Shown one piece after another: positions 54,914 through 64,000 of a DNA stretch of 64,000 nucleotides (positions are counted from its first letter, which is position 1; each line of letters begins with the position of its first letter). Origin of the DNA: Gallionella sp. (lineage in GTDB: Bacteria; Pseudomonadota; Gammaproteobacteria; Burkholderiales; Gallionellaceae); the NCBI GenBank assembly GCA_030645955.1, contig JAUSMR010000076.1:124001-188000 (forward strand), read 5' to 3'. The notes under the pieces were generated by a model that made no database searches, was not told the DNA's origin, and worked only from the letters and a program-made list of their open reading frames with translations. A program made the translations under genes and the position numbers.

Positions 54914-56077
54914 ATGAGCGAATATTTATTCACGTCCGAATCCGTATCAGAAGGCCATCCAGACAAGGTGGCGGATCAAATTTCCGATGCTATTGTCGAT
55001 GCCATTTTAGCGCAGGACAAGCATTCACGCATTGCCGCCGAAACGCTGTGCAACACCGGCCTCGTCGTGCTGGCCGGCGAAATCACCACTACCGCCAATG
55101 TCGATTACATTCAGGTAGCGCGTAACACGATCAAGCGCATCGGCTACGACAACACCGAATACGGCATCGACTACAAGGGCTGTGCGGTGCTGGTGGCCTA
55201 TGACAAGCAAAGCCCGGATATTGCACAGGGCGTAAACAAGGCTTATGACGACACCATGGATCAGGGTGCGGGCGACCAGGGACTGATGTTCGGCTATGCC
55301 TGTGACGAAACCGACACCTTGATGCCGCTGCCGATTTACCTGGCGCACCGCGCAGTAGAACGCCAGGCGCAGCTGCGCCGCGATGGTCGCCTGAACTGGT
55401 TGCGCCCGGATGCCAAATCGCAGGTTACCGTCCGCTATGTGGATGGCAAGCCGCACTCCATTGACACCGTGGTGCTGTCCACCCAGCACGCGCCGGAAAT
55501 GAAGCTGGAACAAATTCGCGAAGCGGTCATCGAGGAAATCATCAAGCCGATTCTGCCCAAGGAACTGATCAAGGGCGACATCAAATACCTGGTCAACCCG
55601 ACCGGGCGTTTCGTCATCGGCGGCCCGCAGGGCGATTGCGGCCTGACCGGGCGCAAGATTATCGTCGACACTTACGGTGGCGCTGCTCCGCACGGCGGCG
55701 GCGCATTCTCCGGCAAGGATCCTTCCAAGGTGGACCGTTCCGCCGCTTATGCCGGCCGCTATGTCGCCAAGAACATCGTCGCGGCGGGCCTGGCCAGCAA
55801 ATGCCTGATCCAGATTTCCTACGCGATCGGCGTGGCGCAACCAACCAGTGTCTGGGTCACCACTTACGGCACCGGCAAAGTCTCCGACGAGAAGATTGCG
55901 GAACTGGTCAAAAAACATTTTGACCTGCGCCCGAAAGGCATCGTGCAGATGCTTGATCTATTGCGTCCGATTTATGAAAAGACCGCGGCTTATGGACACT
56001 TCGGCAGGGAAGAACCCGGCTTTACCTGGGAAGCCACGGACAAGGCTGCGGCGCTGCGTGCCGATGCCGGTTTGTAA
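54914..56077 (+). CDS. metK: S-adenosylmethionine synthetase
   Basis: The 387-residue enzyme has the family motifs [40 protein letters not shown] and [19 protein letters not shown] with the P-loop-like end [12 protein letters not shown]. It makes SAM from methionine and ATP. It heads the methyl-cycle genes (ahcY and metF follow). No SAM riboswitch was seen before it. Confidence 0.98.
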   Translation: MSEYLFTSESVSEGHPDKVADQISDAIVDAILAQDKHSRIAAETLCNTGLVVLAGEITTTANVDYIQVARNTIKRIGYDNTEYGIDYKGCAVLVAYDKQSPDIAQGVNKAYDDTMDQGAGDQGLMFGYACDETDTLMPLPIYLAHRAVERQAQLRRDGRLNWLRPDAKSQVTVRYVDGKPHSIDTVVLSTQHAPEMKLEQIREAVIEEIIKPILPKELIKGDIKYLVNPTGRFVIGGPQGDCGLTGRKIIVDTYGGAAPHGGGAFSGKDPSKVDRSAAYAGRYVAKNIVAAGLASKCLIQISYAIGVAQPTSVWVTTYGTGKVSDEKIAELVKKHFDLRPKGIVQMLDLLRPIYEKTAAYGHFGREEPGFTWEATDKAAALRADAGL

Positions 56078-56137
56078 GAACGTGTAGAGCAAACGTAGGG
56101 CGGGTCACACCCGCCCTACGGGTTTCATGTATTACCC

Positions 56138-56218
56138 ACCCTCCGAGGGGTGCTGCAGCGGGTCTGGGCAACCAGTCCCCCGTCAGGCTCGGAGCCAGTG
56201 GTTCAACGTTTCAACTGC
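56138..56218 (+). promoter_or_regulatory. SAH riboswitch upstream of ahcY
   Basis: CTCCGAG (56141-56147) pairs with CTCGGAG (56188-56194) to form P1. Between them are GGGGTGCTGCAGCGGGTC and CCCCGTCAGG, matching the conserved ligand core of the S-adenosylhomocysteine riboswitch. A 3' stretch (GTGGTTCAACG) supplies the remaining part. It sits 36 bp before the ahcY ATG, where this class acts as an on-switch when SAH builds up. Confidence 0.9.
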
Positions 56219-56253
56219 ACCCATTCATTAACCACTTATGAATGGAGTTTAAG

Positions 56254-57666
<1,413 letters not shown>

Positions 57667-57679
57667 ACCTTGCGCAAAT

Positions 57680-57820
57680 GGGTGCCTCTAGAAATTCAGA
57701 GTTCGCCCAAATGCAAGGCGCGGAAAAAGTTTCGCCGCGCAGCATATGATTAATATGTAAGCTAGAAATTTTTTCCGCAACGCAGTAGTTGGGATGAAAT
57801 CTGGATTTATAGAGGTGCCC
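57680..57820. repeat. MITE-like element with 31-bp inverted ends before tfoX-like gene
   Basis: GGGTGCCTCTAGAAATTCAG (from 57680) and ATCTGGATTTATAGAGGTGC (to 57818) belong to imperfect inverted ends about 31 bp long. The inner part holds GCAAGGCGCGGAAAAAG and a mirrored TTTTTTCCGCAACGC. A lone end (GAATTTTTAGAGGCGCCC) lies next to the pilU stop at about 12331-12348. The right end carries AGAGGTG, the likely ribosome-binding site of the next gene. Confidence 0.75.
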
Positions 57821-57822
57821 AC

Positions 57823-58194
57823 ATGGCTTCCACCCGTAATGAGTTTATAGATTATGTGGTGGAGCTCATGGCGGATTGGGCAGCGGTATCGGCACGCAGA
57901 ATGTTTGGCGGTTATGGTTTGTACCGCGAAGGATTGATGTTCGCATTGGTCGCTGATGATGAATTGTTCTTCAAGACCGATGCGGGTAACGTGACGCAAT
58001 TCGAACGGGCGGGCAGCCGCCCTTTCGTTTATCAGAGCCAGACCCGCGAGGTACAGATGTCCTACTGGTCGGCGCCGGAAGCCAGCCTTGAATCGCCTGC
58101 CGAAATGAGCAGCTGGTGCCAGTCCGCTTATGGCGCGGCATTGCGCGCGCATGCTGCAAAAGCGGGCAAATCCGTCAAAGTGAGATACGAATGA
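57823..58194 (+). CDS. TfoX/Sxy N-terminal domain protein
   Basis: The 123-residue protein has the TfoX N-terminal fold: VSARRMFGGYGLYREGLMFA, DDELFFKTDAGNVTQFE and TREVQMSYWSAPEA. There is no TfoX C-terminal domain. E. coli Sxy activates competence genes with CRP, but single-domain forms such as this have no proven role. AGAGGTG from the repeat element is 7 bases upstream. The stop overlaps the next gene (ATGA). Confidence 0.88.
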   Translation: MASTRNEFIDYVVELMADWAAVSARRMFGGYGLYREGLMFALVADDELFFKTDAGNVTQFERAGSRPFVYQSQTREVQMSYWSAPEASLESPAEMSSWCQSAYGAALRAHAAKAGKSVKVRYE

Positions 58195-58574
58195 AACCGC
58201 ACATAAGTCTGCAATTGGAGTTGCTGTTAGTCTGGATGCTCAATGCGCTCGCGTTGCTTGCCGTGGCGAATTTCGTGCCCGGCATCCATGTCGACGGCTT
58301 CGGCGCCGCTCTGATCGCGGCATTTTTTCTGGGGCTGGTCAACACGCTGATACGCCCGCTGTTGCTGCTGCTCACCTTGCCGGTCACTCTGGTCACATTG
58401 GGGCTGTTTATTTTTGTAATAAACGGGCTGTTGTTCTGGTCTGTCGGCTCTGTGCTGCGCGGCTTCGTCGTGGACGGTTTCTGGCACGGCGTATTAGGCG
58501 CAGTGCTATACAGCATTTTTTCATGGGCGCTGTCCGCAGCGGCTGCACAATTGATGGGTCCAAACAACAAATGA
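58191..58574 (+). CDS. Phage holin family 4 (YvlD-like) membrane protein
   Basis: The 127-residue protein has four membrane helices and the family pattern FVPGIHVDGFGAALIAAFFL, GLVNTLIRPLLLLLTLPVTL and FVINGLLFWSVGSVLRGF. Despite the family name it is a chromosomal small membrane protein, found widely in bacteria. The function is not known. It lies between the tfoX-like gene and metF, overlapping the former and 8 bp before the latter's start. Confidence 0.85.
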   Translation: MKPHISLQLELLLVWMLNALALLAVANFVPGIHVDGFGAALIAAFFLGLVNTLIRPLLLLLTLPVTLVTLGLFIFVINGLLFWSVGSVLRGFVVDGFWHGVLGAVLYSIFSWALSAAAAQLMGPNNK

Positions 58575-58581
58575 GAACGGC

Positions 58582-59412
58582 ATGAGCAAACAACTATTCA
58601 GTTTTGAGTTTTTCCCGCCGCATACGCCGGAGGGTGTAGAAAAACTTGCTGCCGTGCGCAAGCAACTGGCGGTGTTGCATCCCGAATTCTTCTCCGTGAC
58701 GTTCGGTGCGGGCGGCTCGACGCAAGACCGCACTATTGAAACCATACGGCAGATCAAGGCCGAGGGTTATAACGCAGCGCCGCACCTGTCGTGCGTGGGC
58801 TCCAGGCGCGAAGACATCCGCGCCATGCTGAATGATTACAAGGACATGGGTATCAGCCGCATCGTGGCGCTGCGCGGCGATCTTCCTTCCGGCATGGGCG
58901 GTATCGGCGAGTTTCAATATGCCAACGAGCTGGTGTCGTTCATACGCGAGCAAACCGGCGATCATTTTCACATCGAAGTGGCGGCGTATCCAGAGTTTCA
59001 TCCTCAAGCCAAATCGGCGCGTGACGACATCGTCAACTTCAAGCGCAAGATTTCTGCAGGCGCGGATTCTGCCATCACGCAATACTTCTACAACGCCGAC
59101 AGCTACTTTCACTTTGTAGATGAATGCCGCAAGCAAGGCATCACCGTGCCCATCGTGCCGGGCATCATGCCGATTGTAAAATTTGCCCAGCTGGCGCGAT
59201 TTTCCGATGCCTGCGGAGCGGAGATTCCGCGCTGGATGCGCAAGATTCTGGAAAGTTTTGGCGACGACAACGAGTCGGTACAAGCCTTCGGCCTCGATGT
59301 CGTCACGCAACTGTGCGAACGTTTGCTCGCCGGAGGCGCGCCCGGCCTGCACTTCTACACACTGAACCAGTCCGCACCGACGCTGGCAATCTGGAAGCGG
59401 CTGGGGCTGTGA
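58582..59412 (+). CDS. metF: Methylenetetrahydrofolate reductase
   Basis: The 276-residue FAD enzyme begins MSKQLFSFEFFPPHTPEGVE with the catalytic Glu, then FSVTFGAGGSTQDRTIETI, ALRGDLPSGMGG and TQYFYNADSYFHFVDEC. It makes 5-methyl-THF for methionine synthesis. It belongs with metK and ahcY in the methyl cycle; methionine synthase (metH or metE) is not in the window. Confidence 0.97.
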   Translation: MSKQLFSFEFFPPHTPEGVEKLAAVRKQLAVLHPEFFSVTFGAGGSTQDRTIETIRQIKAEGYNAAPHLSCVGSRREDIRAMLNDYKDMGISRIVALRGDLPSGMGGIGEFQYANELVSFIREQTGDHFHIEVAAYPEFHPQAKSARDDIVNFKRKISAGADSAITQYFYNADSYFHFVDECRKQGITVPIVPGIMPIVKFAQLARFSDACGAEIPRWMRKILESFGDDNESVQAFGLDVVTQLCERLLAGGAPGLHFYTLNQSAPTLAIWKRLGL

Positions 59413-59420
59413 TGTCGCTC

Positions 59421-59523
59421 CCTCTCCTGGCCTTCGGCCACCCTCTCCCGCAAGCGGGAGAGGGGAAATCCCGCCGCACGCTGCACACAATCCCCTCTCC
59501 CGCTTGCGGGAGAGGGTTAGGAA
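59421..59523. repeat. Inverted repeat between metF and trhP
   Basis: CCCTCTCCCGCAAGCGGGAG and, 50 bp later, CCCCTCTCCCGCTTGCGGGA are mirrored, each also a small palindrome. The full arms run AGAGGGGAAATC against AATCCCCTCTCC. It ends just before the AGAAGGAAAG site of trhP. Confidence 0.7.
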
Positions 59524-59536
59524 GAAGGAAAGCACG

Positions 59537-60874
59537 ATGAAATCTCCTGAACTCCTACTCCCAGCAGGAACGCTGGAAAAAATGCGCACCGCCTACGCCT
59601 TCGGCGCAGACGCGGTGTATGCCGGGCAGCCGCGTTATTCCCTGCGTGCGCGCAACAACGAATTTCAACTGGAAGAGCTGCAAACTGGCATTCAGGAAGC
59701 GCATGCACTCGGCAAGAAGTTGTTCGTCGCCAGCAACCTGATGCCTCACAACGCCAAGGTCAAAACCTACATGGCGGATATGGAACCGGTCATCGCGATG
59801 CAGCCGGATGCGCTGATCATGGCCGATCCCGGCCTGATCGCGATGGTGCGCGAACGCTGGCCGGAAGTGCAGGTGCACCTCTCGGTACAGGCCAACACCG
59901 TCAACTACGCGGCGGTAAAATTCTGGCAATCGCTCGGCCTGACGCGCGTGATCCTGTCGCGCGAACTCTCGCTGGACGAGATCGAGGAAATCCGCCAGCA
60001 ATGCCCGGACATCGAACTCGAAGTGTTCATCCACGGCGCGCTGTGCATCGCCTATTCCGGGCGCTGCCTGCTGTCCGGCTATTTCAACCACCGCGACGCC
60101 AACCAGGGTACCTGCACCAACTCCTGCCGCTGGGATTACAAGGTGGACAACGCGCTTGAGGATGGCGCAGGCGACATCCGGAAAATAGATTTTGACTTCG
60201 ACAAGGCGCTGAGCGAATCCGCGCTGTCCGACTGCGGCAGCCAGCCGCGCCACCCGCTGGCCGACCGCGCCTACCTGATTTCGCGCGCCGACCATCCGGA
60301 CGAACTGATGCCGGTGCTGGAAGACGAGCACGGCACCTACATCATGAATTCCAAGGATCTGCGCGCCGTGGAGCATGTCGAGCGGCTGGTGAAGATCGGC
60401 ATTGATTCGCTGAAAGTCGAAGGCCGCACCAAGTCGATTTACTACGTCGCGCGCACCGCGCAGGTGTATCGCCAGGCGATAGACGATGCGGTAGCAGGCC
60501 GTCCGTTTAACTTGCACTTGTTAGGCGCGCTGGATGCGCTGGCGAGTCGCGGCTACACCGATGGCTTCTACGAGCGCCACCACACCCACGAACAGCAGAA
60601 CTATTTGCGCGGCCACTCCGAAAGTTTCCGCCAGCAATACGTCGGCGACATCGTCAGTTGCGCCAACGGCATCGCCGAGATCGACGTGAAGAACAAATTC
60701 AAGGTCGGCGACAGACTGGAAATCATCCACCCCTCCGGCAACCGCATCGTTGAGTTGAAAGAAATGCGCAGCCTCAAAGGCGAAGCGCTTACCGTTGCGC
60801 CGGGCAGTGGGCATCGCGTGCAGATACCGTTGCAGGGCGAGCTGGCCAAGGGCATGGTGGCGAGGTTTATTTAA
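59537..60874 (+). CDS. trhP: U32-family tRNA hydroxylation protein TrhP
   Basis: The 445-residue protein from ATG 59537 (AAGGAAAG upstream) starts MKSPELLLPAGTLEKMRTAY. It has the U32 motifs ADAVYAGQPRYSLRARNNEF, EVFIHGALCIAYSGRCLLSG and RDANQGTCTNSCRW, with the four conserved Cys that hold an iron-sulfur cluster. The C-terminal beta-barrel domain ends QIPLQGELAKGMVARF. It matches YegQ, which helps form 5-hydroxyuridine at the tRNA wobble base. Earlier annotation as a peptidase is not supported by that work. Confidence 0.92.
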   Translation: MKSPELLLPAGTLEKMRTAYAFGADAVYAGQPRYSLRARNNEFQLEELQTGIQEAHALGKKLFVASNLMPHNAKVKTYMADMEPVIAMQPDALIMADPGLIAMVRERWPEVQVHLSVQANTVNYAAVKFWQSLGLTRVILSRELSLDEIEEIRQQCPDIELEVFIHGALCIAYSGRCLLSGYFNHRDANQGTCTNSCRWDYKVDNALEDGAGDIRKIDFDFDKALSESALSDCGSQPRHPLADRAYLISRADHPDELMPVLEDEHGTYIMNSKDLRAVEHVERLVKIGIDSLKVEGRTKSIYYVARTAQVYRQAIDDAVAGRPFNLHLLGALDALASRGYTDGFYERHHTHEQQNYLRGHSESFRQQYVGDIVSCANGIAEIDVKNKFKVGDRLEIIHPSGNRIVELKEMRSLKGEALTVAPGSGHRVQIPLQGELAKGMVARFI

Positions 60875-61016
60875 ACAGCCACACATGTCGAAATTAAACA
60901 TTGACCACATAACTCCTTGAAGCAAGGGCGGCAAAACGACATTTGAATATCTTCAAGCCTTATGCTCAAGCTGCAATCCAGGCAAAAGCAACATCACTGC
61001 ATAAAGGAAATCCGGA

Positions 61017-61472
61017 ATGATTTTTTCTACACTCTCCCAATCCGACCACTACGCCGAGCTGCACCCGCTGTTCCCGCGCGCGTTCGAATATATCCGCAAC
61101 ACCGACCTGCTGGCACTCGCGCCGGGACGCTATCCCATTGCCGGCGATGACTTGTTCGCCATCGTGGAAAGCGTCCCCGCACGCACGCGCGCCGAGGCGA
61201 AGCTGGAATGCCACCGACGTTACATCGATATTCAGTTGGTGCTGGAAGGAACCGACGAGATGGGCTGGAAGGCGCTGGCGGATTGCCACAACCCGGTGAG
61301 CGATTACAAGACGGACATCCAGTTCTTCCACGATGCGCCGGCAACATGGATCGCCGTGCCGCCCGGACATTTCTGCATCTTCTTCCCCGAGGATGCGCAT
61401 GCGCCGCTGGTCGGACATGGAAAGATACGCAAAGTAATCTTCAAGATCGCGGTTGCAACGCTGCTGTCCTGA
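61017..61472 (+). CDS. YhcH/YjgK/YiaL family protein
   Basis: The 151-residue protein has the cupin-like DUF386 fold: ECHRRYIDIQLVLEGTDEMG, FFHDAPATWIAVPPGHFCIF and PEDAHAPLVGHGKIRKVIFK. His and Glu in these motifs would hold a metal. Relatives are thought to act on sugars (sialic acid catabolism or as a small subunit), but the substrate here is unknown. A remnant of a second copy lies at 62969-63109. AAGGAAATCCGGA precedes the ATG. Confidence 0.88.
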   Translation: MIFSTLSQSDHYAELHPLFPRAFEYIRNTDLLALAPGRYPIAGDDLFAIVESVPARTRAEAKLECHRRYIDIQLVLEGTDEMGWKALADCHNPVSDYKTDIQFFHDAPATWIAVPPGHFCIFFPEDAHAPLVGHGKIRKVIFKIAVATLLS

Positions 61473-61534
61473 TCCAGCAGCACAAGCCCCGATTACTTTT
61501 TCTTGAGTTTGGCAGCTTCAGGCTTTTCGATTGA

Positions 61535-62767
61535 CTATTTATCACCTGCCAATTCGGTAATTTTCTCCTTCAGTGTTTCGATCTGCGCTTCCTTTTCAGC
61601 CAGTTGCGCTGCTTGCGCCCCCAGTTGCTGATCTTTCACCTCCAGTTGTGCCATCGCTTGCCGAGTCGCGTCGTCGGCTGTTTTCAGGCGCGCTTCGAGA
61701 TCCTGCGTATAACCCGCTCTGGCTTCGTCTTTGGGTCGGCGTGCCATTTCCCCGGCGACTCGTTTGATTTCCTCCACCTGCTTTTCCAGCGGCTGGTCGC
61801 GCAGGTCCTTGTGTCCCAATGCGATGGAAATGCCAAGCAGCCGGTCTTCTTCTTGCAGGACGATTTTTTCCACCGGGCCTTTTTCTATGCCCGATGGTTT
61901 GCCACCGCTTTGCGCATTGGATTGCTTTGCAGAAATGCCGCTTGTCGTACCACCCGACGATGTTCCGCTGCCGGCAGCCACTTTGAATTCAGTTTGCAGA
62001 AAGGCGACGCGCTCATTGACTTGTTGAGCATGGCGTGCGGCAAACAGGGCTTGTGCACTTAAGCGTTGAACCAATTTCTCATCGTGAGGCGCGGCGGCGA
62101 TTTTATTTCTTGCCTCCTGACAAACATGAAGCGCCTCGGCAAAGGTTGCCGGGACCTGCTTGTCAGCGTTTTCTTCCTTGCTGCCTGCATTGATGATTTC
62201 GCTCTCACGCAATGCGCTTTCCTGGACGGCTTTAATGTCCAAATCCTGCATCGCCTTAAGCAACGCGTCTTTACTTTTATCGATGTTGTCCGGCTGTTCG
62301 AGCTCTACTATTTCGATCAAGCCGGACAAATCGCCGACAACTTTTTCGTATTCTTTGGGTAACAGTCTGGCGGTATTGAGCTTGTCCAACTGAGTTTTGA
62401 GTTCCAGCTCTTTGGCAAAGCGATATTGCACGATGGCCATCACGGCACGTCCTTTATCCAGGATGGCATCCCCTTTGGCAGCATTATTTGCCAGCACATC
62501 CCTGGGCTTATTGCCCAAAGCACTTTGACTTTCACTCAGGACTTGCGAGGCTTCGCGGAAATAATGGGGCGCTAAAAATGGCATATTGGCGCTCTTGGCG
62601 TCGTTCACATTCTTTTCCAGAGCGGTCACCGCATCCAAGGCGGACAGGTTGCTGTATTTGGCGACTTGCGCTTCGGACGCTTTGATGGTGGTGATCGCCG
62701 GGGTGGCACAGCCAGTTAAAAGCATGGCCAACAAAACACCAGAAATACGAATCTGCCGAGAAACCAT
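61535..62767 (-). CDS. Coiled-coil lipoprotein of unknown function
   Basis: The 410-residue protein from ATG 62767 has a lipoprotein signal with lipobox LLTGCATPAITT. The chain is helical: residues 30-180 look like the DUF4398-type fold (ANMPFLAPHYFREASQVLSE). A Ser/Gly-rich linker follows (about residues 280-300). A coiled coil ends the chain (from about 345, QLGAQAAQLAEKEAQIETLK). It should be anchored in the outer membrane facing the periplasm. I know no named function. It is convergent with the YhcH-family gene. Confidence 0.8.
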   Translation of the reverse strand: MVSRQIRISGVLLAMLLTGCATPAITTIKASEAQVAKYSNLSALDAVTALEKNVNDAKSANMPFLAPHYFREASQVLSESQSALGNKPRDVLANNAAKGDAILDKGRAVMAIVQYRFAKELELKTQLDKLNTARLLPKEYEKVVGDLSGLIEIVELEQPDNIDKSKDALLKAMQDLDIKAVQESALRESEIINAGSKEENADKQVPATFAEALHVCQEARNKIAAAPHDEKLVQRLSAQALFAARHAQQVNERVAFLQTEFKVAAGSGTSSGGTTSGISAKQSNAQSGGKPSGIEKGPVEKIVLQEEDRLLGISIALGHKDLRDQPLEKQVEEIKRVAGEMARRPKDEARAGYTQDLEARLKTADDATRQAMAQLEVKDQQLGAQAAQLAEKEAQIETLKEKITELAGDK

Positions 62768-62968
62768 TTGCTTACTCCAAATCAAGATTAGGTTAAAAAT
62801 ACTCGGTTTACGACTAGGGGCGCTTTAATTAAGTTCCTTCGGGACGAGTTACGCTGAGCCGGCTTTTCTGTTCGAAGGCCAAACAATGCAAGGGGAATCG
62901 TTCAACAGGAATGGCACAGGCCGCGCAACATCGTCCAGTCCGCCCTCTCGCTTGAGCGGAGTGTGCGC

Positions 62969-63109
62969 CACGATGCTCCGGCAAGCTGGATTTCTACACC
63001 GCTCGGTGCATTCTGCATCTTCTTCCCCGAAGATGCGCACGCACCTTTGTTCAGCACGGGCAGCATCCGCAAGGTGATCCTGAAATTGGTGTGGAGTGAA
63101 GCGGGTTAG
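62969..63109 (+). pseudogene. 3' remnant of a second YhcH/YiaL-family gene
   Basis: The frame reads HDAPASWISTPLGAFCIFFP, then EDAHAPLFSTGSIRKVILKL and a stop at 63107-63109. It matches the last 45 residues of the gene at 61017-61472, at about two-thirds identity. No upstream part of the domain remains; 62820-62968 shows no matching frame. The remnant overlaps the end of the YfaZ-like gene by four bases on the other strand. Confidence 0.85.
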
Positions 63110-63669
63110 AACGTGATTCTTACGCCCGCATGAAAGCCTGTATCAAGGACGGCATCGGGCTTGTTTATAAGGCTGAAGCTGATTCTGCGATAACCGAGAT
63201 AGGCCACCGCTTGCGGTATTACCTCATATTCCAATCGCGCACCGGCTTCTACAAAGCGTTCGGCATCGCGATAGGTGACAATGTTCGGGGAAAAATACAA
63301 TTGACCGGCAATGCCGAGACGGGGGGCGGAAGGCAGTGAAAAATGCACCTGCCCACCTAAAGCCAGTGCTACAGCATCATTGCCGTTTACCGAAGCCGCC
63401 ACGCCTTTTATGCCGATGCCCGCAGTAACTCCGGAATCACTGCTGCCTGCTGTTTCTTTTACCAATAGGCCGAAATCGCCGAACCGGTCATTTTTGCTGG
63501 TATAAAGAAAACCCGCATGTAATTCGGATGTTCCGAGAGTATCGCGGCCTATTGGGGCGATATACTGCAATTGGACGCTGTTATCGCGCAGATTGATATC
63601 GACGGTGTCTGCCAGAATTGTGGCGCTGGCGGTCAATAGGAAAAGCGCAAAAAAATTGCGTAATAACAT
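63106..63669 (-). CDS. YfaZ-like outer-membrane protein
   Basis: The 187-residue protein has a signal peptide (FALFLLTASATILADTVD) and alternating beta-strands ending in a terminal aromatic residue (DTGFHAGVRITF), as expected of a small outer-membrane beta-barrel. The strands VDINLRDNSVQLQYIAPIG and FSPNIVTYRDAERFVEAGAR match the YfaZ family. The function is unknown; a porin-like role is possible. It starts after a clear AAGGAGTGAAG site. Confidence 0.85.
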   Translation of the reverse strand: MLLRNFFALFLLTASATILADTVDINLRDNSVQLQYIAPIGRDTLGTSELHAGFLYTSKNDRFGDFGLLVKETAGSSDSGVTAGIGIKGVAASVNGNDAVALALGGQVHFSLPSAPRLGIAGQLYFSPNIVTYRDAERFVEAGARLEYEVIPQAVAYLGYRRISFSLINKPDAVLDTGFHAGVRITF

Positions 63670-64000
63670 AACTTCACTCCTTAAGAAATTTCAATGTTGA
63701 GTTGACCAAATAATTCAAAAACTGGCGCAATGATTGCGCCGCTTACCAATAGTTGGTGAGGAAATATCCAGACCAAACCATGACCTCGGGAAAGGATCAT
63801 TCATATCGACCCGAGCCTGGCGAAAATTGCGCGCCACACATAAAATGCCCGAATTCAATCTGCGCAAGCATAGCACAGACAATTCTTATCGCGAACAGGC
63901 TGCGCCGCTTGACTCAATCTCGTGTTGCGCATTCGCGCGGGAAGAATACAAACCCCTTTTCCAGGTTTCCCCCTGAGTAAATCATGCCGGGCTTTCGCCG
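63670..64000. other. Right-edge gap with one short palindrome
   Basis: GGCGCAA-TGA-TTGCGCC (63724-63740) is a perfect hairpin without a T-run. Two overlapping short frames from 63734 and 63753 show no family resemblance and unusual composition. I see no supported gene before the window ends; the stretch probably holds the upstream region of yfaZ and of a gene beyond the edge. Confidence 0.5.

Noticed and set aside
63734..63980. Two overlapping short plus-strand frames near the right edge
   Set aside because: No recognisable motifs; one begins inside a small palindrome, and codon use is unlike that of the real genes.

Overview
The window is a 64 kb piece of a bacterial chromosome. It carries dense housekeeping genes with moderately high GC plus one gene-poor, repeat-rich accessory stretch at the left end. 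The gene families point to a betaproteobacterium of the Nitrosomonadales/Gallionellaceae type: pilT/pilU, NodI/NodJ-like ABC genes, an SAH riboswitch before ahcY, rnpB, Atm1-type exporter, HemJ together with O2-dependent HemF, and an exported beta-carbonic anhydrase. That placement is inference from gene content; no 16S rRNA or tRNA gene was seen.

Layout. 1-5.7 kb: an accessory island almost entirely on the minus strand. It holds an AT-rich membrane protein of unknown function and a run of toxin-antitoxin genes: PIN-type with its antitoxin, BrnT/BrnA, a truncated ParE with its antitoxin, an intact ParE/antitoxin pair and a lone HicB-like protein. Two near-identical truncated VOC (glyoxalase-fold) fragments and an IS21 remnant lie among them, separated by copies of short repeats. 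5.7-6.1 kb: RNase P RNA. 6.4-12.3 kb: VanZ-like protein, 2Fe-2S ferredoxin, alpha/beta hydrolase, NodI/NodJ-like exporter, HemJ and a THUMP-type rRNA methyltransferase. 12.3-17.2 kb: pilU and pilT on the minus strand, divergent from yggS-proC-yggT-yggU, which ends in a clear terminator. 17.3-21.9 kb: periplasmic carbonic anhydrase, a chemoreceptor with cheW and a well-formed sigma70 promoter, and a LexA/CI-like S24 regulator. 22-32 kb, minus strand: rng-maf, rlmH-rsfS-nadD, aceF-aceE, 5-formyl-THF cyclo-ligase and ilvA. 32.2-41.5 kb: apaG, mltA, a LOV-GGDEF signalling protein, dsbC, dusB-fis, purH-purD-tsaC and hemF. 41.6-51.2 kb: Atm1-type ABC exporter, PBP7-like peptidase, then a three-gene unit of a CHASE2 adenylate cyclase, a 1260-residue exported propeller/FnIII/transglutaminase-like/TPR protein and a small exported protein. 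51.4-54.8 kb, minus strand: ubiD and two lipid A acyltransferases. 54.9-61.5 kb: the methyl cycle (metK, SAH riboswitch, ahcY, metF) with tfoX-like, small membrane protein, trhP and a YhcH-family gene. 61.5-64 kb: a coiled-coil lipoprotein, a remnant of a second YhcH-family gene and a YfaZ-like outer-membrane protein.

The most unusual feature is the amount and behaviour of small repeats. A family of 50-51 nt palindromic units has inner stems that differ between copies yet stay perfectly complementary. One unit sits in frame inside the 5-formyl-THF cyclo-ligase gene, where it appears to add a peptide of about 17-20 residues. Other repeats supply the start and signal-peptide N-terminus of mltA, cut off a ParE toxin, lie between the two exporter genes, and provide the ribosome-binding site of the tfoX-like gene. 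Other points of interest are a LOV domain fused to a degenerate GGDEF (GDGEF), the cyclase/propeller/transglutaminase operon, and a PIN toxin fused in frame to the tail of an IS21 IstB protein.
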